A stretch of DNA of 64,000 bases from Anisus vortex (GCA_949126835.1 OX421505.1:4592587-4656586), one strand, 5' to 3'. Shown: positions 22,275 to 34,680, counted from the first letter of the stretch. The notes: generated from the letters alone by a model not told the origin. Numbers and translations: made by a program.

Positions 22275-24489
22275 TTGAACGTTACTAAAGAAAGATTTTC
22301 CCGATACCTTATTGAATTTTTCATACAAAATAAGGAAACGAAACAATTGATTATTATATTTAAAAATACATCTAGATCTAGTTAACATGTAAGGTTATAA
22401 AATATTGAGCTAGAATCTATGTCATATTTCACAGGGAAATATGTAAATATGATGTAAATATTTTGTATTCTTTCTCTCTACAAAATAATTTCATAGACAT
22501 AGTCGACATAGACTCTGTCCTTTGATCCCCTTAGACTATTTATAGAAACAAACAGACACGTCAACGGGCACGCGCAGACCAATAGAGGCTAAAAGCCTCT
22601 ATCTGAATAATTCTTACGTAAACAATATTTGACTCTTTAATAGTATTAGTCTTTAGGGAAGTCCATTAATTACGTCAACAAGTCTATTCAATTTTTACCC
22701 CCCCCCTTCCTCATCTCCCTTGCTAACAATTGTCCAACTTGTGAGACCCCTTGTACTAAAAAAACAAGAAAGTAAAAATATAGGTCAGAAATATTGGTTT
22801 CCTTTGGTAAGCTCTAGGCCAAGTAAGTAAACTTTCGTTAAATAACAGTTGTGTTAGATTTCATCAGTAGCTTATCTTAGATGTTACAGACGCTTCATCT
22901 TTACTGTTTACTCTATAAACACGTACATTATCATTAAGAATAACCAATTCACTGTCTTCACTATCATAAAACAATCTCAAGGTCATGTGGCTTCCCTTAA
23001 TGTCATCGAAAACAAAATGTGCAGCTGTAGTCAAATAAATCTTCCACAGAACTTTGCTGGGTTCGTCTGAAAATGTATTCTACATTTATCACATGGACAT
23101 GTTGTATAGTTCTTTAGTTCATCTTCATCTGTGTACTTCACCACTCCATACACCCTCCCAGTTCATGGCCCCACTGTTTCGTTTCCTGTCAGTTCAGACA
23201 AAAAATATGGAATTTTTATGTGTGGCCAGAACACTGGTCTGTGTGGACTGGTCATGGTGACACTTAGTCTAACTGTCAGCTCAGCTGCAACTTTGATGTA
23301 GTCATACAATACAATGTCACGATGACCTTTAGGTAGATGTTCCAAGCTGAGAAATTCAATAGGTATAAACTCTGTATGACCTGGATTCTTCTCACAGTTT
23401 CTCAACTAAATGTGTGTTTAACCCAGCTTCTCCAGAAACTAAAATCTTATTTTCATGTTCACCTGTACAGGTAAATACAAATATCAACAGACTGATTTAA
23501 CTTTATGCAATAATTCAGATTTCTATATATGAACATTTCATTAACTAAAAAGCCAACATTTTAGCATAATCATATATTATTTATATTTAACCTTGATTAA
23601 GCAGTGCATTACCTACTAGCAGAAAGTCATTAACTTTTAACTTATCATCTTTTTGGTCTGTAACTTGACAAATACAATCTGAAATGTTGAATTAATATAG
23701 TTCTAAATATTAATTAAAGACATGTTATTACATATTTAATATTTTTATGTCAATATTTATTTAAAAATTACAATAGAAATACCTTCACCTTTATTTTCCT
23801 TAGCCTACAATCAGGACTTGGAGATTTCAAGGTCAATTTTTTCTTAGGAAAGAAACGATCATAAATATGTATTTCCTTACACAATTTATTGAACTATACT
23901 ATCAAACTATTGAATAAATTATAATTTGTGAAAATTTTGTATCTTATAACTTTCGTTTTATTCAAAACATTGTTTCTATATTTACTTTATATAATTTGAT
24001 TTAAACTCAATTTTAGTTTGTTCTAATTAAATTCGAATGATCTAAATTGATCGATGCATATCACGTATGGATAAAAATCAAGTTCTTGTTGTATTGTCCA
24101 ATTTCCTAGAGTAACCTTTTTCATATCCCGCTCATTGGAGATGTGGTCTATATAGAAGATGTTATAAGGTTTCTAAAGCATCTAATCTAATAAGCCTGGC
24201 CACGGAAATTCTATTTCAAGAACTGTCCAAATCAATATTGAACTTTGAAGTTTTCATTGAGATTTTACCTTTTCTGTTGCCAACACAATCTCCTATTCTT
24301 AAATGGCCACAACAATGGGTGAACTCTTCTTCATGGACAATATGGATCTTTTTGTTCGTCGGGATTACTTCCATTTAGTTTACTGCAGGTTGTCCAGAAA
24401 TGGAAGGTAGCAAGATTTAAACACCAACCCAAGTTGACTGTTGACAGTTTAAAGTCAAGATGATATTCAATCAATCAATCAATTTTCTA

Positions 24490-24580
24490 TAAGTCCTCCT
24501 TTACACATAAAGCCTCGACAATGTTTATCCACTCCATACGATCTTGAGACAGTCTCTTTATCTCTTGCTTATACATTAAA
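24490..24580 (-). pseudogene. LINE polyprotein C-terminal scrap
   Basis: The minus-strand frame reads S-Q-D-R-x-E-W-I-N-I-V-E-A-L-C and then a stop, a typical last segment of non-LTR retrotransposon proteins. The E copy is at about 62365-62440. Confidence 0.55.
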
Positions 24581-25204
24581 GCCGATATTGCTACCTTATA
24601 ATTAACAGAAACAACTCTTTCCATGGCCTAATAGGTGTAAAGGTGTAAATATACATGAATCTAATATTATGTTATGTTAGATAGGTCTATAAACTATAAC
24701 AGATCGGTCTATATTCTGTATTTCAGAGTTCTTTATTATATGATTAAAGTTTTAAGAATGTATTTAGATAGTCCTACCTTTGTACAATAGTACTTTTCCT
24801 TTCCAGTCTTAGATGATACTGAAAATATAGTGTATAATTAATATATAATGATCATTTCTATATATGATAAAGTTTTAATTTAAATTATTGTTTAAATTAT
24901 AATTTTAGGTGTGCTCTTATTAATACTAATGCCACGAAATACCGAAATCTACCGCATTTATAAAACTCGCAAAGTAAATGGGGCGGCCGCCTCAATATGT
25001 TTACAATTGTGTTAAACTAATAATATCTTAATTTGCTTACTGACTTACTGATAAATGAAAAGTAATATTCTAAAAAGGGATAATATCCACCCCTGCCCCA
25101 GTTGCCCCATTTTCCCCTAGTTACGCCACTGTGCACAATGGACCACATTAGACACAGTTGGTGTGATACTAGGGACAGAGTCCGTGTCTGGTATATATGG
25201 CTTT

Positions 25205-25485
25205 GTTCTGTATTAAAGTCAAGTACCATTCGGACCAAGTTGATCATAGGGTCGGTGAAGCAGCGTTGTCCAGTTTTTGTGGCCGCGACATACTAGGCGA
25301 CTGTGTAGTCAGCACAATGTACAGCCGCCTTTACTTTACCCCAACTAAGGTCCGGTAGCCATCAGAGCTGGGTAGACTCATGGACACCATATAGACACGT
25401 AAAAATACATCCCATCCTTCACCAGGATTTGAACCCGGGACCTTCGGCACACCAATCAAACGCGATGACGTTCGGCTACCATGCC
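25205..25485 (-). mobile_element. tRNA-derived SINE in copy B intron 1
   Basis: The minus-strand head contains GTAGCCGAACG and GGGTTCAAATCC as A- and B-box remains, followed by the common SINE body. It corresponds to 63055-63330 in E. Confidence 0.75.
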
Positions 25486-25695
25486 CCTATTGCCATAATG
25501 ATAATAAAAAAATCAGCTTGTTCTTTTGCCATAATGATAATAAAAAAATTGGCTGCCCCTATTGCCATAATAATAATAAAAAATTAGCTGCCCCTATTGC
25601 CATAATGATAATAAAAAAATTGTCTGGCCCTAGTGCCATAATGATAATAAAAAAATTGGCTGGCCCTAGTGCCATAATGATAATAAAAAAATTGC
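25481..25695. repeat. 36-bp minisatellite, about 6 units
   Basis: Units of the form GCCCCTATTGCCATAATGAT plus an A-rich stretch recur every 36 bases directly beside the SINE head. Block 2 has about 12 units at the same site (63327-63753). All frames stay open because 36 is a multiple of three. Confidence 0.9.
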
Positions 25696-25827
25696 AGACG
25701 AAATTCAAAGAGCAATTAAAAGTTATGTTTAAAAAAAAGTACAATAATTCTATCTAATAAAAAAATAAACGCTATAAGTTACCTGGATTATCCATTGTAA
25801 TCTGTACAAATTGTTGTTTAAAACTGT

Positions 25828-25836
25828 CTTATATAC
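25828..25836 (-). promoter_or_regulatory. TATA box of copy B
   Basis: GTATATAAG on the minus strand ends 33 bases upstream of the exon 1 ATG and is the same in E (63889-63897). This promoter layout differs from A/D/0, where the box is about 135-150 bases away. Confidence 0.5.
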
Positions 25837-26142
25837 AATGAGTTGTTTACACTGCCATTGTTGCATAGCAACAAGCACAAACAAAGCGCATGCGACGGTG
25901 AACCCATCAAGGTGTAATATATTAGTGTATCTTGTTTAATGAAGCTATTCTATTTTTAAATTTATATATTTAAAGCCTGATTTATGAATCACGTTATCTA
26001 GTTTACATTTCTTTTTCTATTTAACATACAGTTATACAGTAGAATGTATGGTTATTTAAAAAAAACTTAAAACAATGCCCAGAATGAAACCACCCAGAAC
26101 AGATGGGTCGAAGTTGATGAAAACTATGGGTAATTAGTAGGC

Positions 26143-26275
26143 CTGTTGATGCCATGTAGGGTACAGGCAACTCCAAAAAGCCTGTTGATCCTATGTAGGG
26201 CGAAGGTGACCCCAAAAGGTCTGTTGATGCCATGTAAGAAACCATTGTCCCCTAAAAGACTATTGACGCCTTAAG
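26143..26275. repeat. 39-bp tandem repeat, about 3.5 units
   Basis: CTGTTGAT (last unit CTATTGAC) recurs at 26143, 26182, 26221 and 26260, a 39-bp period. Confidence 0.85.
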
Positions 26276-26394
26276 GTTTTTACCTATTCGACCCAACTCT
26301 CTAAACAAAGGCGTAATCTAAGAGAACATTTCAAACAGTGTACTAATAAAATATATTTTATTAACAAGTTAACCCTTGCTAGTCATACAAACAA

Positions 26395-26990
26395 CTACAT
26401 TTGTATAGAGCGTTTTCAGTAGGCGGAGCTTAAGTTTTTTTGTGTACATTTAGTGACGTATTTGTGTAAATAAAGAAGCCACTTGAGGTACAAACATAAC
26501 GTGGGGAAAGTAAAGTACTTCTTTATCATGCAAAATTCACATCTGAATATTGGCTATCCTACTCAAAAATAAGGAGGTAAATAGTAGTACTGTAGATTAA
26601 TTGATAAATGTGATTAGGCTAGGGCCGGCTAGACCTATTTACACTTTCAATTTCACTTTATAGGTCTACACTTTTAATGTTTCGTAGGTTAGGCTACGAT
26701 GTCAAGTGATATTGTAATATTGTTGGTGAATAGACTATCTAGTCAAGTCACTATTAGGCTCACATCGTCTATGATCTATGTCTATGATAATAATAAAATA
26801 GCCTATTTTATTTAACATACATAATACAGCTTAAATCTTAATAAGACTTAAAACACAACACATCATTAAAAAAAAGTTCGAGCCTATATGAAACTTTATT
26901 AATACAGCGGCCATATTTAATTGTACACCATTACTCAAAGTAAACACAAATCACGTGCTTTTTGTCACGGGATTGCAAACGCCCTATATG
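26395..26990 (+). mobile_element. MITE-like repeat, inverted partner of 42010-42600
   Basis: The segment matches the reverse complement of 42010-42600 over most of its length. Its ends, TAGAGCGTTTTCAGT and the complement of TAGGGCGTTTGCAAT, are imperfect inverted repeats. CACGTG motifs lie near one end. A TA flank is possible but unproven. The family is not recognised. Confidence 0.55.
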
Positions 26991-26999
26991 TTGGCTGTA

Positions 27000-27115
27000 A
27001 CAGCCTCTCCCTTTACTCTCCCTTTTCTTCCACTCTTTGTTCTCTAATATTTTTTTCTTTCACCACATTTAATTTTTTCTCAATATATCTCTCACTCTCT
27101 CATTCTATATTTTTC

Positions 27116-27153
<38 letters not shown>

Positions 27154-27420
27154 ACCAATTAGTATTCTGTCTATTTTTCTCTCTCTTACTCTTTCTATCA
27201 ATCGTTCTTCTAACCTCTTTTACTCTACCAATTAACTCTTTCTTCTCTCTCTCTCTACATTGTTTTCTCATTCTCTTTCACTCTTTATGTCACTAAATCT
27301 CTCATATTGTTCAACTCGCTATCTATCTACTCTCTCTTTCACTGACACACACTCTCTCTCTCTCTCTTTCTACCCAAACTTGTTTATTCTACAAGTCTCT
27401 CAAGCTTTCAATACTTTTTC
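27000..27420. repeat. CT-rich simple sequence
   Basis: Long (TC)n runs, the clearest at 27119-27148. The Ser/Leu-rich ORFs across it are artefacts. Confidence 0.85.
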
Positions 27421-27969
27421 CCTTACTCCATCATTACATTTCTATGTACCAAATTACCTGATAAAAACGGAACTTTTACAGTTTTATAGTGTCCATGTTT
27501 ACAATGCTGACATAAGGAGCTGGTATAAACTAGTCAATAAATTTTACAGAAGAAACAGTCGAAATATTTTTTTGTGTGCCCCTAACATAAGCCTGAATAT
27601 GTTTTAAAACATAAAGTACGTTAGCGCTACAAAGTTTCAATAGAAAAACGAAAAAAATAATTTTAAAAAAGTGTAACGAAATCCATATCAGATACAAAAA
27701 TCCAAAAGGCTCCTCTTTCTCAAAACTCAGACGACCTCTCCCTTCTTTTCCTAATCTCAGATGGACACTTGAAATTTTCTCTAAACTCAGACGGTCTCTG
27801 CACATATTTCTCCGAACTCAGTCTATTGTTGATAACATTTGTTTAAAATGTGTCTAATTGAATTTCATAAAATCTAAAATTGAATAAATATATTTATTTT
27901 TTATAATAACATAATCATGACGTGACAGATTTAAACAACAAGAAAATATCAAGATACAAATTTATAAAG

Positions 27970-27975
27970 TTTATT
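27970..27975 (-). terminator. Poly(A) signal of gene C
   Basis: AATAAA on the minus strand, in the same context as in A and D. The nested hAT pair (28098-29550) lies between this signal and the stop codon. Confidence 0.5.
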
Positions 27976-28097
27976 TAAATTGAGAATAACAAAATGTTTC
28001 AATTGTTTACAAATTATACAAAACTATACATGTAACAGAAGAGAATATAAATTTCTTTATATCTAAACATAACAATAAAGTGAATAAAGATTTATAG

Positions 28098-29550
28098 TAG
28101 AGACCGACCGCAACCAAATTTTTAGTTTCGGCCGAAAACTAAACCATACCGAATAATATACATTGACTTTCGGCCGAAACCGAAGCCGAAACCATAAGTT
28201 TAACTACAACTTCGGCCGAAAACGAAAAATAAACCGAAAATGCGAAACAAATGATTTATGTGTAATATTAACTAGTTAATGGGCACTCTATTTGAGTAAA
28301 CCATTCTTTGGAGTGATTAAATAATCCGTTATTATTAACTTCAGTCTTCTACTTCACATTAGGGATGTTAATATCCTTTTTTTCTCAAAACCTATTTTCG
28401 GTTCTAAATATCCGATTTTTTACCCATTTTCTTTCCCCCCTCTCCGCCCCCGGGCAAAGTAAGTTATAGTTTGGAAAAGACAAATTTGCATTGATTCTAC
28501 TGAAAATACAATACGAAGCACCATTGATCCTTAGAACGTGGTGAAATCTTTGTAAAAAAAAAAGTTGATTTTGGATAAGCGGAAGTCAAAAGCTGTAGTG
28601 TCATGAATTTAGACCTTTAATCATAATATAAATCATTGGATGTTAGATCTATATTTTACACACATTTTAAGAATATTTGTAGAATATGAATAATATCCCA
28701 GACACATCTATCTAGGGTTGACAGACGTCCGGGAAGAAAATTAACAGTTTTTGAAAAGCACCTTACATGCTCTGCAAAGTAGTTTTTGTAATTGCCCAAG
28801 TTGCTTTTCAGTTTACATTAAATAAAATATTGGGTCAGTTTACTAATATACAATTATTGGCAGCTAATGTAATACAACTGAACTGATTGTGGATTGTGAA
28901 ACACTAAATATGTCATTCTTTTTGTCTCTTTATGTCCTCCTTTTGAAGTCCAATTATCTCGCAACCTTTTCCTGTTTTTTTTTTTTTGTTTTCGAATACG
29001 TAGATCAAATGTTTGTACCGACGACTAGCGTTTACATCTGCATTATCTGTTGTATGTGCTTGTATCGCAAATTCACAAGCAATATTCGGAATTCTAAAAA
29101 ACAAACAACTATAAGTCTCCTTGACAAACGAGTGTTTGCAAGGAATATAATGTTAAGGAATTGTTTTGTGCTAATAAACAGGGTTTACAAATATTTCTTC
29201 AGATAAAAAGATAAATAAATCGTGGGACACAGTTAGGAATGATTTCCTTCCGAAATCTGGTTTTCGTTTAACATCCCTACTTCACACAGATTAATTCACA
29301 ACAGTTTAATTAAATGAAAGTATCAATAAGTAGAGTAATAGATGCAACACTAGGGTAGCATTTTGAATTTTGAAAGTTAAAACAGATATTCGGCAGATGA
29401 CCGAAAATCAATATCAGTTTCGGCCGAAACCGTAAAGAAACCGAAAACTAACATTTTGGCTTCGGCCGAAACCGAACCCACGCCGAAAAACGGTTTTGCC
29501 TATTTTCGGCGCCGAAACCGAAGCCGAAACCGAATATCGGTCGATCTCTA
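28098..29550. mobile_element. Non-autonomous hAT element in the gene C 3' UTR
   Basis: The ends are TAGAGACCGACC and GGTCGATCTCTA, an inverted repeat with one mismatch. ATTTATAG is duplicated on both sides (28090-28097 and 29551-29558). Gene A has the uninterrupted site at about 13250-13257. Many TTTCGGCCGAAA-type palindromes lie near both ends, like hAT subterminal transposase-binding repeats. Confidence 0.9.
28360..29279. mobile_element. Second hAT-like element nested in the first
   Basis: Perfect 12-bp inverted ends TAGGGATGTTAA and TTAACATCCCTA are flanked by CTTCACAT and CTTCACAC, a 7/8 duplication. It carries no recognisable transposase. The open frame at 28889-29206 has no known motif. 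Confidence 0.88.
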
Positions 29551-29647
29551 ATTTATAGAGTCATGAAATAAATTGTAGATATAAACAAATATAAAACATC
29601 CTCTATGTTGTTTGTTTAGATTTTAACATACAAGTAATTCATTACAA

Positions 29648-30594
29648 TTACCAGAATCTACAAATTCCACTGTAATTAAGTCTAGACTTTAAACTTCCAC
29701 TATGGACAAGGCCGATAAGGTTAGTTAACCAACCACCTTGATACCCCACACAATGGACATAGGCTCCACTACTTCCTGGACATGTACATGTTGTGTAGGT
29801 AAACTTATGGTCAATCCCATACCTCCCCCCCTGTACTTTGTCCTTCCATTGACCAACACTGACCTGTTTAGAACATCCATGAGGATGTGACACTATAAAG
29901 TTCAACTTGTCAATATCTCGAGATTTAAAGTATTTGTTACAGACTTTCCCCCAGACATCAACATAATGTTTCTTCATTTTCTCCAATTTATTTCCCACCT
30001 TTTCATCACAAGTCACACAGGAAATCTCACACCTGTCTTCCTCAATGTTTACATAATCAACACATACCTTATCTTTAAGAATAACAAATTCACTATCTTC
30101 ACTATCATAAAACAATCTCAAGGTCGTGTGTCTTGCCTCAATATCATCAACAACCACATGTGCAGCTGTAAGCACATAAATCTCCCACCAAACTTTGCTG
30201 GGTTTGTCTGAAGCTTCACATTTATCACATGGACATGTTGTATAGTTCCTTTGTTTATCTACATCAGTATACTTGTACACTCTACTCACGCTCCCAGTTG
30301 CTGTCCTCAATGTTTTCTTTTCTCTCAGTTCAGACAAAAAATATGGAATCTTTGTGTTTGGCCAAAACTCTGGTCTGTGTGGACTGGTCATGGTGACACT
30401 TAGTCTAACTGTCAGGTCAGCTGTAGCTTTAATGAGTTCATACAAATCAATATCACGGTGACCTTCAGGTAGATGTTTTAAGCTGAATGATTCAATAGGT
30501 TTAAACTCTGGATGACCTGGATTCTTCTTACAGTTTGTCACATGCTGGTGTAAATCAATTTCTCTACCAAGTGAAACCTGATTCTCATGTTCAC
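29648..30594 (-). CDS. Gene C exon 5: trypsin-fold peptidase domain
   Basis: The exon encodes 315 residues from the acceptor beside 30594. It retains T-A-A-H-V, C-V-T-C-D-E, S-H-P-H-G and C-P-G-S-S-G-A in the same order as A. It differs from A in short patches: the segment after the G-T-G turn (A-T-G here), the residue after G-S-S-G-A (Tyr instead of Thr), and a loop near the C terminus that is longer by three residues. The frame is intact. Confidence 0.8.
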
Positions 30595-33500
30595 CTGTAC
30601 AGGTAAATACAAATATAAACAGATTTAACTTTATGCAATAAATGAGGTTTCTATATATAAACATTTTATGAAATAATACTACCACATTTTTGTGTACATA
30701 TATATATATACATATATATACATTTATATTTTACATAGTTTTATCAATGAACTATGAATTACCAATGAGCAGAGAGCCATTGTCTTTTAACTTGTCATCT
30801 TTTTGGTCTGTAACTTGACAAATACAATCTGAAATATTTAGTTTATGTTTTATAAATTCATACTATAGAATAAAGATAGGCTATTACATAATTTATATTT
30901 GTATCTCTATATTTAATTAAAGTTAAAAAAGAAATACCTTCACAATTATTTTCCTTACAATCTGGACTTGGATATTTCAGGCTCAATTTTTTCTTCTGTG
31001 GAGAGAAAAAGGGAATTTTTAATTTCCTTATAAAATTATTTGAACTTTGAACTTTACTAACAAATTATATAATAAATAATATTTCTTGAAAATATAAGTA
31101 CATTATAACTTTCCCTTTAGTCAAAATAGCGCTTCCTTAATTTCGCATCACATTTAATATGGACTTAATTTTAATTTACTTAAAGTTAAAGTATATTCAA
31201 ATAATCTAACTTGATTAATACATGGTTAATTTTTTTTATTAAAAAAAAAGGTTCTTTTAAAATTGTGTTTTTCTTATTAACTGAAAATTTTATTTTCCAT
31301 ACTTAAATTTAAAATGTTTAGACCTAGACAAAATATAGAACAAAAAGTTTCCCCATCAGACCATTTTGATTTAGCGGCCTGTGAACAAGCAATCACAAGT
31401 TTATGTGGACAAGACATACTAGGGGATTCTATGGCTAACATAATGCCCAGACCATTTTGATTTAGTGGCCTGTGAAAAAACAATCACAAGTTTCTGTGGA
31501 CAAGATATACTAGGGGATTCTATGGCTAACATAATGCCCAGACCATTTTGATTTAGTGGCCTGTGAACAAACAGGGCATAGCGCGGGGTGGAATAAAAAG
31601 AGGCAAGCAGAAGAGTCGAAAGGGATGATGACATCAAGGAGTGGACCGGCTTGTCTCTTGCAGACTTTCCGAGGGCTGCGCAGGAGCGAGTCGAATGGCA
31701 TAAAATCATCCAACTGTCAAAAATGATAGCCCATTATTAAGTAATTCAAGCTATAATAACTTATTTAGATAGGCATACCTTTGCAATAGAGTCATTTTCA
31801 CATCCATTCATAGTTGATACTGAAATGATATAGTCCAATTAAAAAATAATTTTCATTTCTATATATAATATAGTTTAAAACTATTTACATTTTTAGTTGC
31901 AATTGTATTTTAGGTGTGTAGATACTAATACTATAAACTAAACAGATGGTGCATAGGGCAGTAATAAAACTAGTGATGGTGGATAGAGCGTCCACGAAAG
32001 TGATAATTTCTTTATTCCTACATAAGTTGCTTACTAAGAGATGAAAATTAAGTTTATAAATAGGTACCATAATCCGTTCCCCGCCCTAGTTGCTCCACTA
32101 TACCTAGTGCACAGAGGATCACACTAGATACCATTGTTGTCATGTTAGTGACATATGTCTTGTAAAATGGCTTTGTTCTGTAATCAAGTTACATTTCCTT
32201 TTGTTTTGACCAATAAATAAATATTATCTTAACTTACTAACCGTATTGACATTGTATATAATCTAAATAGATATAGACAATCAGGATATTACTTCAGTGT
32301 ATCAGGAACAATTATAGTAACAATGGATTCAGGCAATGAGACTGAGGCTACACATTTTTATTTTAACTAATACTACCAGAGTATTAGAAATTAGGTTGAA
32401 TAGAAAACTTCCGTAAGACATCCCAGTAGCCATCTACATTGCCACAAGGTTGGGCGGGGTGGGAGGGAGGAAGATATTTCGATTTAAAATGGGTAGTGGG
32501 AAAGGGATACAAACACTATAAAATAGAGTAGGATACAGAAGTGGCAATGGGGAAATAGTGCACGATGAAGGTGGAAGGGACGGTAGTACGGGACAAATTC
32601 GGAACTGATAGACCATTTCTTCTCAGCTATGGATAAAACAACAACTAGATCTAATATTGTATGTTATTTTCATTCGCTGAATTTTAAAAAGAGATTAATT
32701 AGATCTAAAAGTATCTGCTAAAAATGGTATTAAAATAATCATCGGTTTTGGAAAAATAAAATGTGGGCTTTGGGTGCTTCAATTTACTTCAGAAAAAGCC
32801 CCTCTATCTATCTTAGTGTATTAAGGAAAAAAATATTTTTGAAATTGATTTCACTGCGAGATATATCATTTTCCAATTCGAATTCATTCCAGAGGTCTAA
32901 CAATTTAACTACTGTTTAGCTCCATCGCAATGTGTTGTTATGTTGTTCAGAAACATTGACTTTAACAGTCAGTGCTCCTCATTCAATATCACGAAGTTTT
33001 TTTTATCGATTTCAAAATTGTTTCCGGAAATTAAAAGTAAAAAACAATGTGTGCAACAGCAGATCTCTATATTCCGTATCAATTTCTCGTATGAGAGACT
33101 TGAATAGCTCGCATATCAATAAACTAAAAAATTGACTATTTTAACATTAGATTTAATCACAGATCGCGAGTCCAATGATACGATCTTTACTCACAAACTT
33201 TCCAGGAACTTTAATATCAGACGTCCAGCGTGATTTGTTTGTAGTTTGCCTTTTATAACATCTTTTGCTTTGATGTTTTATCTTGCGTGAGACTGAAAAT
33301 TGCTCTGAGTGCCCATTCTGGCACTAGTGCCTTAGATTGCCCACCCCTGCACTCGAGCTTGACTAGGATGCAGTAAAACTGATGCGAGCTACTATTTAAT
33401 TGTATTCTCCTGGTGGCGACTATGGCTGTTCGCGAAAAAAAAAGATTAGTCTTTCATAAGTGGACTTTATCACTGAGAGTGGGGACGGTATCTCTATGTT

Positions 33501-34680
33501 AGCTTTTGATAAACAAGACTTGAAAAATATGTCTTCTGATCAGATGTGTATAAGACCTTGATCAATTGACGATATAAAGAGCTTCCTTTGAGATGCACTG
33601 ATCTAGGTTATATGATATTTCTCCATGAAATTTATTAGTAAACAACAGCTTGTGAGATATAATGTACATGTAATCTCTTTAGCAATGCAATAACTATTTA
33701 TAGACATTGGCCTTTGTTCTGAGGGTAAGACAAAATAGGATCACGCTTCAACTGACATGCGCAGCCCAGAAGAGATTAAGTCACAGTCCCAAAAATACTT
33801 ACGTAAGCAAAGGAATTATGTTGGAATTAAATATTAGGGCAAATAATTTTTAATTTTATAATTCTCTTATAATGATATGACGGTCAAATTAGTGATAGGC
33901 CGAATGGCTAAACATATAATTTATCAGAAGTGGACCCCCATTAATTACATCAACAGTTTTAAGCAAATTTCTCCCTAGCCTCACCTAATGCAAAAATATG
34001 TTTGCAGCTGGCTTGTATGTTCAAAACGGAAAATATACTAAAATGTCTACATATACGTTTTAATACGTTTTAAAAGTGTTTATCATATTTCCAATTGACT
34101 TTAACTAGTACTAGTATATCTATATATATACTTAATTAATTATGGTATTCATTGCAAACACTTTGAATTAGTAACACAACGAATTAAATAAATGTAAATC
34201 TATTGTATAATTGTATAACTCTCACTTTGTGACACGAATCGTAAGATGCACAAATATAAATATCAGTGACGTCGTTAGGGATTGCAAGCTAGGGGAGGCA
34301 AATAGTGCAAGGTATGAGAGGTGGGGGGGGGGCAAATAGTGCTAATTGGGTAGGGAATAGGGAGAAGGGGCTTATTACTGCTAGAAGGGGGTTGGGTTAT
34401 TTAGTGTGCGAATGGGGGGGGGGGGGAATTAGCAGACTAGATCTCCACTGGTGAACAGTTAGCCCAGAAACTATTGAACAAAGAATATAACTATAGAATC
34501 GACATATCAATAGTGAAACGTGGTGGGTGTGACCGTTTTCGACAATTTTATTTAGGGAAGGGGGGGGGTCATCTGAAAGATGGACAATTTAGACAATGTT
34601 AAAATTGTTAGCATCATTAACAGACGTCTGCTTATAGAAACAATGTTTCAAACATCGTGACACTTACGTGAGTTTCCCAT
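29648..34680 (-). CDS. Gene C: five-exon PA-clan serine-peptidase-like protein (374 aa)
   Basis: The model is exon 1 34668-34680 (M-G-N-S), exon 2 31779-31819, exon 3 30938-30995, exon 4 30763-30828 and exon 5 29648-30594. All borders are GT/AG and phases match gene A. The base left over from exon 1 is C rather than G, so the junction codon is Leu instead of Val. The first Cys of the exon 3 motif is Ser. Intron 2 is only 0.8 kb, against 5.2 kb in A, because later insertions are missing. Intron 1 (2.8 kb) contains LINE and promoter-like repeats. It is the most diverged intact copy and lies between the two blocks. Confidence 0.7.
31357..31566. repeat. 91-bp tandem repeat from a SINE end
   Basis: CCATTTTGAT recurs at 31361, 31452 and 31543, a 91-bp period of about 2.3 units. 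The unit is the distal part of the tRNA-derived SINE found at the equivalent place in A and D, where it is single. Confidence 0.85.
31590..31715 (+). pseudogene. LINE polyprotein C-terminal fragment
   Basis: One frame reads D-I-K-E-W-T-G-L-S-L-A-D then R-A-A-Q-E-R-V-E-W-H-K-I, a conserved motif from the end of LINE polyproteins. It abuts the 91-bp repeats in gene C intron 2. Confidence 0.7.
32080..34660. other. Gene C intron 1
   Basis: Positions 32080-32460 match intron 1 of A and of unit 0 without the SINE. Positions 33540-33840 resemble 36160-36400 and the 5' flank of A (CTATTTATAGA, TGCGCA, CTTACGTAA). G-rich runs occur at 34320-34430. No further exon is seen. Confidence 0.45.

Larger units (their letters stand above)
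22905..25795 (-). pseudogene. Copy B: truncated protease-family pseudogene
   Basis: The pieces are exon 1 25783-25795 (M-D-N-P), exon 2 24778-24818, exon 3 23783-23842, exon 4 23613-23678 and partial exon 5 22905-23462. Exons 1, 2 and 4 are open with good borders. Exon 3 has a 5-base GCCTA insertion that breaks the frame. Exon 5 is frameshifted near its start and has a TGA where A has GGA in the G-T-G segment. It ends abruptly after the region corresponding to residue 240 of A, so candidate Asp258 and Ser337 are missing. It keeps the His motif region. It could be transcribed, or act as a sequence donor, but not as a protease. Confidence 0.8.
11950..26000. repeat. Segmental duplication block 1 (genes A and B)
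   Basis: The block aligns collinearly with 49900-64000, carrying gene A (like D) and truncated gene B (like E). Sampled introns and 5' flanks are almost identical (for example 21860-22700 against 60070-60940). The main differences are insertions: 17500-19540 is unique here, whereas a LINE, a SINE and 56400-57590 are unique to block 2. Block 2 continues to the window's last base, so the true end is unknown. Confidence 0.85.

Noticed and set aside
25481..25695. Possible CRISPR-like repeat array
   Set aside because: Units are contiguous with no unique spacers, and the genome is eukaryotic.
27001..27607. Ser-rich ORFs at 26921-27235 and 27260-27607
   Set aside because: They are produced by CT-rich simple sequence.
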